A stretch of 64,000 nt of DNA from Chondrosia reniformis (lineage: Eukaryota; Porifera; Demospongiae; Chondrillida; Chondrillidae), in contig OX359189.1 in NCBI GenBank assembly GCA_947172415.1, positions 5,780,501 through 5,844,500 of the forward strand, read 5' to 3'. Under the pieces are notes generated by a model, which was not told the origin of the DNA, did no database searches, and worked only from the letters and a program-made list of their open reading frames with translations. Below are positions 58,301-64,000 of this stretch, piece by piece. The position numbers and the translations under genes were made by a program. Every line of letters starts with the position of its first letter. Position 1 is the stretch's first letter.

Positions 58301-58753
58301 TTTAATCATTCCAGCAGGCTCCTCTAACTACACATTGAGCACACTACTTGCTGGATCATTTGGGGGACTAGTACTTGGATTAATATTAGGAGCTGTGACC
58401 ACAGCTATAATATTCATCTGCTACATTCAATATCACTATGGCATTAAAAGTGAGCTACAGATCTGAAAATGACTATTACAATACATACATTCATATTAAA
58501 GGGAAACAGAAGGAATGTATGTAATTTTGACAGTACATACATATTTAACTTGTATATAGATCTCCCTTCTGATAAGCCAGCTCATCCGGAACAGGTTACA
58601 TATGAAATCTGTGAGATGAAGGATGCTGTTGAGTTACAGCGAAATCCTTCTTATGCTGTACCATCTCAAGTAACTGGATCTCAAAAGAAGGGAAAAGCAG
58701 AGAAGATGGTTGACATAGAAGGAGATGTTGTTACGTATGAAATGCCTTCTTAA
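55334..58753 (+). CDS. Ig-FN3 receptor, cluster member 3 (608 aa)
   Basis: Nine exons: 55334-55370, 55443-55778, 55847-56122, 56741-57010, 57071-57361, 57425-57534, 57947-58124, 58315-58449 and 58560-58753, total 1827 nt in frame. Signal peptide MWLHTLFFVLFDF. Ig-1 has FKCN...FVKCAV and a Trp core (YRWFL). Ig-2 lacks both cysteines (TFSYSF and EYTVMASN) but keeps the Trp and the DDGEY turn. Ig-3 (PPVLGDIQQNVTLN) is close to Ig-2 of member 2. FN3-1 and FN3-2 follow, then a Gly-rich membrane helix (LLAGSFGGLVLGLILGAVTT). The tail has QVTYEICEMK, RNPSYAV and VTYEMPS. FN3-2 is two residues longer at NYIYT than in other members. A MITE sits in intron 6. Role inferred as for member 2. Confidence 0.88.
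57571..57919. mobile_element. TA-flanked MITE in intron 6 of receptor member 3
   Basis: A perfect inverted end (CCGTATTATCTCTAATATAAGCT at 57571, complement ending at 57919) is flanked by TA at 57569-57570 and 57920-57921. The same intron in member 4 is uninterrupted at the matching site. The size of 349 bp and TA duplication indicate a Tc1/mariner-derived MITE. Confidence 0.85.
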
Positions 58754-59629
58754 AATTACACCACTATTTTGTATTCTTAGGTGTTTTCAGAATGAGTTCC
58801 TAAACCTGCTTTTCAGTATTTGTGTTATTTATTATATTTCTAACCACATGGGTTTTGATTTGTGAGAGTTTATATTTCTATATTTGAGTTACAACTTTCC
58901 AAGCATGTTTCATGACTAATGTATGACATTAATGTGATAAAATTCTAGAGCACACATATATATATAAAACAATTGCATCAAATATATTAATTAGCTATGT
59001 ACAGTATTTCTGTAAGTTAATCTAATCTCTAATCTTAAGAAAGTGTTTCACATGTAACGGATCCCCTTCTATATCAGCCATTTTTTCTTCCTGCTCTTTC
59101 TTCTCATGCAGCTCATTGGTACAGGCCTATAGGTATAGCTATAGGTTGTGCTGCATCAGGATAATACTAAAGTCATTTCTACTCTGTCACTTTGTCTCTT
59201 TGCACCGACTCTATACCCAACACTCACTGTCACATCTCCTCTGGTACCATATGTGTAATCTATAACACCACTTTATATATAATGAAGCCAATTTTAACAT
59301 CTGTATCTTATACACAAGTGTAAGTGTACATATGTACGTAAGTGTACATTTGCTCTCGTTAATTTCATATCCTCCATATTTTGGTCATATTCCTCATGTA
59401 AATAGAAATGTTGTGCATTGTTATTGAGTGTATACTTCTGTACTGTCTTTTTTTATTATTCTCATTCATAGTAACTTTATGCTGCATGTATATCTTCTGT
59501 GATTAGTTTTCCAATAGAATTAGCCATATATATATAATAAATGCCACCACTGAATTAAATGCTTCTACTCTATGATTCATATGCTTTTATATAGGACAAT
59601 TTTTCTTTTGTATTCATACTATTATGTAG
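58754..59629. other. Spacer after receptor member 3
   Basis: AT-rich, no gene seen. Confidence 0.35.
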
Positions 59630-60330
59630 TAATTTCTTGAACTTGTCACCTCCTCACTCAAGCTTTTCCATTGCATGCATGAGGGTGCCTCCTTGAATAG
59701 AAATGATTGTCTCCCATACATGGTCCTTACAAGGGGAAGTTTACATCCTCTGGTTCGATTGTTCCCCATGGATTAGTACAAAAGAAATTATTAAAGTAGC
59801 ATGGAGCCTGATTATGTAAACATCTATGCACAAGCGTAGTCCAGTATACACTTCCCTTCTCCTGGTTAATGGTACCCCACTCTAGTTTTCAGCGCAGCTC
59901 TTCACTTGTTGTCCTGGGTAGCTTTGATAGAAGATAGAATCAGCCTCATACAATATAGTTCTGCTCTCATTCATATATTCTGCTGGTCCAGGAGTTCATC
60001 ATCATCATCATTATCATAACTTTAACCAGGGAAGCCCATCAAAGTGAGGTAGTATATATACACCAGAGCAATGTATATATAGCATCTTCTTGATGTTTAC
60101 AGGTAACTAGAAACTCCCTTAGCCTCAGGGTGGACATCTGGACACAAGATTGACAGGTGACACAAAATATATGGATGACACAAGATTGCTTATCCAAGCT
60201 ATACTGTCATGTGCTTAGCTATTCCACTTCAACTCACCATCAATCCATTGCCCCCAAGTACTTGACCTTCTTACTCATTGAAACTTCACCTCTTCAACTT
60301 CTGCTGCTTGCTTAACACATCTCTAAGTCA
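59630..60330 (-). mobile_element. Degraded LINE fragment
   Basis: The minus strand shows a KKVKYLG block near 60260-60290, similar to the thumb of LINE reverse transcriptases. Near 59640-59760 is a NRTRG...PCMGDNHFYSR-like stretch as at LINE C-termini. Many stops. A (TCA)n tract at about 59997-60017 lies in between. Weak but consistent in strand and order. Confidence 0.4.
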
Positions 60331-60475
60331 GCATTTAGTACTTGAAGTTTGACCAAAATTCATTTACAGAAAACGAAAAATATAGACTTGAAGATTTACG
60401 GTATACGTATATACGTAGCTCTAATATTGGGACCCATTTCATAATATGGAGATCTAGGGATATCGAAAGTAATTG

Positions 60476-63385
60476 ATGTCTATACTCTCAGAGTTACAGA
60501 TCGTCTTTCTCGCGTACATATTCACCTTAAGTGAGTCACTCCTCCAGAATCTATTCTTATTAAAATGGTGTCTTCAAATTCGTCAGTTGCAGGTCAGTCA
60601 GTCGATAACTTTCCAACAGAAGATGTGACTGTTGTTTTAGGAGGAACTGCTCAACTCTCTTGTACTCCAACTGTCAATGGAGCGAGGACTACTGTCGCCT
60701 GGTCTATATCACCTCCAAATGGTGTAGGCGATATTACGATAATCAATGACCAAACCGTTCTAGGTACACCTGTGTTTGTTGGCAGTGAATATCGTTCTCC
60801 TCTTGTATTCACTAACGCTTCTAGAGAGCTAGATGGAGCTATAGTTGGTTGTCGATATGATGATGGAGTGAACATTATTCTCCAACCACAACAGAGCAGA
60901 CCTACTGTAACAGTTTTGTGTGAGATAGTTTTGAAACTACATATTTTGCAAACCACGCAATACTTCTATCTTTTGTGTATCTCTAGCTCCTCCAAAAATC
61001 ACATCTGCCGTAACTACTAGCAGTTCAGTAGAAGGAAAAACGTTCACTTTCTCATTCAGTGTTGATGGAGTCAGTGATCCAGACTTTGCTAACTTTATTG
61101 TGTCCAAGGATGGAGAGGCTGTCTCGTTAACTGGAGGAAGATTTAGTGTAGACTTGACAAGTTTGACAATCAGTAATGTGAATCGTACTGACAGAGGAAA
61201 CTACACCATCACAGTGACTACATTAGCTGGGAGTGACTCTGTCTCATTCTATCTAAATGTGTACTGTGAGTTGATGGAGAAGTGACCTTTAATGTAACAT
61301 GTAACAATATCCTTCTCTCTCTGACACATCAGATGTTGCAGAGTTCACTGAAGTGAAGAGAATGGAGGAGATTGAAGAAGGGAACACATTCACATTCAAC
61401 TGTACTCCATCTGCTGCCAACCCTCCACCTAGTAGTTATGTGTTTGAGAGAGATGGAGTGGACGTCACAGAAGGAGTGAGTGGATCCATCTTAACTATCT
61501 CTTCTCTGAAGAGAAGTGAAGATAGTGGAAACTACACTTGTGTGGTGACTAATGAAGCAGGAAGTGTTACCATAGCAACATGCCTGAATGTGTTGGGTAT
61601 GTGTTTTGTATGTATAGTAATTCTTCCTTTTAGTTCTGTCTGTTCTGTCTCAATCTCAATTAGGTCCTCCAAGTGTTCCACAAGACATCACATCTGATGA
61701 TGTTGGTCCATTCAGTGTCACTCTAAGTTGGGAGGTACCATCTGATGATGGAGGAACTAGTCAACCTCTCTCCTACACTGTCAGAGTGATAAATGACACT
61801 GTCAACTTGTCCTTCAATACAAATTCAACTCAATTGACCTTAACTATGGATGATGGAATATGGCACAGTTCAATGTATACTGTAACTGTAGTAGCTGAGA
61901 ATGAATATGGAGTAAGTCCTCCAGCAGCCAGTACCTTTACTACACCTGACTCAGGTATGTGAGATGTAGTTCCATGTAGTGTATAGTGAGGTATATGAGT
62001 ATTTATCTGTTATGTAGTTCCTATTATTGAGAGTGTATCAGTTGAAGCACTCTCACTGACTATTCTATCAGTGGATGTTGTACTACTGACTGATGGAGGA
62101 CAGAATGTGGATAATTATACTGTGAATGTTTGATATAATGGGTATCTTTATGTATATATCTGTATATACATACATTTACAGGTAATACTTGTTGGAGGTA
62201 ACTATAGATTTGAGGAAGCCATTCCTTCATCTTCTGAACTGAGGATTGAAAATCTTATGCTTAGGATTGGACAGAAGTTTACAATTAAAGTAACTGCTAC
62301 AAACATTGTTGGAGAGAGTGATCCTTTTCAATCAAACTTTACTGTGCACAACATAATAGGTAATTAAGTGATTCAAAATGTAAATAACAGGTACATATAT
62401 GGTTTTAAGTCACTGTTTTATGTTTTATAACTGAAAATGTGATCGTGGTAGAAAGTGATAAATTAATAGTATATATAATAATAATACTGTTCTACTGTAT
62501 GTTGTATTTGCAGTGTATGTGTAGTACTAATCATATATTATATATTATAAAGCATTAATTTATATAACTGTCTTTTTACTTGAATAACATGTCTAATAAG
62601 GAACCACAGGATCTCTTGTATGAAAGTTGTACATCCATTTCCATTTTAGTTTCTGCTGTTGTATTTATATAGCCAATACTATTAAGCCAAACATGCATTT
62701 CTTTGTTCTCATGCATGTAATTATAATTATAAGTCATGTCCAATTTTGCTGTATAGCTATACCTGCAACTGAAGGCTACATACCAGCTGTAGTTGCTGTA
62801 GTTGGAGGAGTTATAGGAACTATTCTTTTAATTATATTCACTACCACATTCATACTGCTTATTGGACTGTATTGGAGACATAAGACTAGATCTCAAGGTT
62901 TGTGATACTTTAAAGGAAAGACATTTTCTTAACCAATACAGTATACATACTTACATGTTAATTTATGTACTGTATTTGTAAAATTATGTTCATACGTATA
63001 TACTATATTCATCGCATTTATTATCATTTACCATATATTATATATTATATTTATATTATTATTATATCTAATTTTGCAATGAAGTATAGTACAAATTCAT
63101 AAATGCATACAGTAATTTTCACTATCATATATTTACTGTACTCCAATAGTTCACACAAAACAGACTAAAGAGGTGGTATATGAAGATGTAGATTCTAAAG
63201 AAGTTGACCTCCTCCAGCCCAACCCCTCTTATGTAACTGTTTCCTCTCCCTTCTCCTCATCTGGTCTGTCTGGTCAGGTGCAGGGTCCAGTGAATGAAGA
63301 GTGTGAGATGAGGGACAGAGTGGTGACTGAGGAGAACCCTGCTTATGGTGCTCTGACCAAACCCACAGAGTACAGTAACCTTTGA
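60476..63385 (+). CDS. Ig-FN3 receptor, cluster member 4 (624 aa)
   Basis: Nine exons: 60476-60530, 60593-60919, 60987-61265, 61333-61596, 61664-61954, 62018-62121, 62182-62359, 62757-62897 and 63150-63385, total 1875 nt in frame. Signal peptide MSILSELQIVFLAYIFTL. Ig-1 has LSCTP...VAW...GCRYDD. Ig-2 has no cysteines (FTFSFSV, NYTITVT). Ig-3 has FNCTP and NYTCVVTN. Two FN3 domains, then the membrane helix (AVVAVVGGVIGTILLIIFTT) and WRHKTRSQ stop-transfer. The tail has four tyrosines: VVYEDV, NPSYVTV, NPAYGAL and TEYSNL. The last two form YxxL-x5-YxxL, one residue short of a usual ITAM, and YSN fits a Grb2-type SH2 site. Membrane-proximal exons and tail nearly match member 1. Likely an activating or adaptor-recruiting surface receptor; role inferred. 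Confidence 0.88.
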
Positions 63386-64000
63386 CACAACTTCAAACTT
63401 TATCATGAAGCCATTCTAATGCAGATTTTACTATATAATCTGTATCTATTATATAAGAGCATAACATTAGCTCTCATTTTTCTTAAGTTTTAAGTTATAC
63501 GTACATATGTACAGTACTTAGTATAATATGTAAATAGGAATAATATTTTGTGTATTGTTATTGATTCTTAAGTGACTTCCTACTATATACTGTTAACTGT
63601 TAACTTCATTTTCTATCAGTGTGTTTTCATATATCTTTTGTTGCATGGTATTGTAACACTACCTCCTTTTAATGCACATTCAGTTTAACATCTTTGAAAC
63701 TAGTAACACAACCACAAGTGTTTCAAAGTGGACTTACAATAACATATGAAACTGCTAGAGTGTATACTTAAAGATTCTAAAATTTCCATTTCATTCCATT
63801 CCAGTTTTAATGTGTTCAAATGGACAATATATATACCAAGCAAGTCTATCTGACTCTGTCTATATGAAGGCAGTTATGTAATAATGAGTATTGATAAAGA
63901 CTGTCTCAGTCTAAACAGTGCATGTAGTGGGACTGTATGTAACTATGTACAATACAAATCAGGTAAAATATTTGACGAAAGAGATAAATTAAAATCAATC
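63386..64000. repeat. Duplicated 3' flank of receptor member 4
   Basis: Nearly identical to 43268-43890 with small indels. The match runs to the window edge, so the duplication end is not seen. Confidence 0.85.

Overview
The window looks like AT-rich genomic DNA from a marine invertebrate, most likely a demosponge. The reasons are short introns with clean GT-AG borders, tandem Ig-FN3 receptor genes with no vertebrate or arthropod look, and a dense mixed load of piggyBac, Tc1/mariner, pogo/Tigger, CACTA, hAT, LINE and Gypsy remains. The species assignment is inference; no ribosomal, tRNA or CRISPR feature was seen.

Left third (1-26,000): an interspersed-repeat landscape built from a few units copied several times. 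A TTAA-flanked piggyBac-type element opens the window (198-826). Unassigned multi-exon gene fragments lie at 2145-2774, 4343-4634 and 5895-6382, and the last has a near-identical copy at 11313-11647. PGBD4-like piggyBac transposase remnants recur on the minus strand near 8.0-8.9, 12.4-13.2, 15.3-15.4 and 22.0-22.9 kb. A Tc1-like/pogo composite unit occurs three times (15.3-16.8, 18.7-20.8, 22.7-24.8 kb), and a further block is duplicated (20.9-21.7 and 25.2-26.0 kb). One plausible non-transposon gene sits here: 13550-15051, with a 21-bp coding minisatellite followed by a PD-(D/E)XK-like nuclease domain.

Middle (26,000-41,000): a long foldback repeat (26.77-27.12 kb), a CACTA/EnSpm transposase gene (27.5-29.9 kb, minus) that reads well through its core, an intron-containing DDE transposase gene whose intron received a Tc1 fragment and a LINE 3' fragment (30.3-32.9 kb), a LINE reverse transcriptase (32.9-34.2 kb), a hAT element (34.3-37.1 kb), a broken Gypsy fossil (37.1-38.3 kb) and two foldback MITEs (39.05 and 40.6 kb).

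Right third (41,000-64,000): a tandem cluster of four related type I membrane receptors, all on the plus strand. The first is a 5'-truncated pseudogene (41.3-43.3 kb). The other three splice in frame from a signal-peptide exon to the stop: 50194-53011 (519 aa), 55334-58753 (608 aa) and 60476-63385 (624 aa). Each has two or three Ig-like domains, two FN3 domains, one membrane helix and a short tail carrying NPxY and YxxL/V tyrosine motifs. The outermost Ig domains are unrelated at sequence level, whereas the FN3 region, an embedded 63-bp intron and the tails are nearly identical between copies. An orphan FN3 exon (54.66-54.81 kb) and a duplicated 3' flank (43.27-44.0 and 63.39-64.0 kb) show that the cluster grew by repeated duplication. 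It is the best candidate for an undescribed recognition or immune-type receptor system. Two 23-bp minisatellites (44.6-45.0 and 49.2-50.0 kb) separate the first member from the rest.
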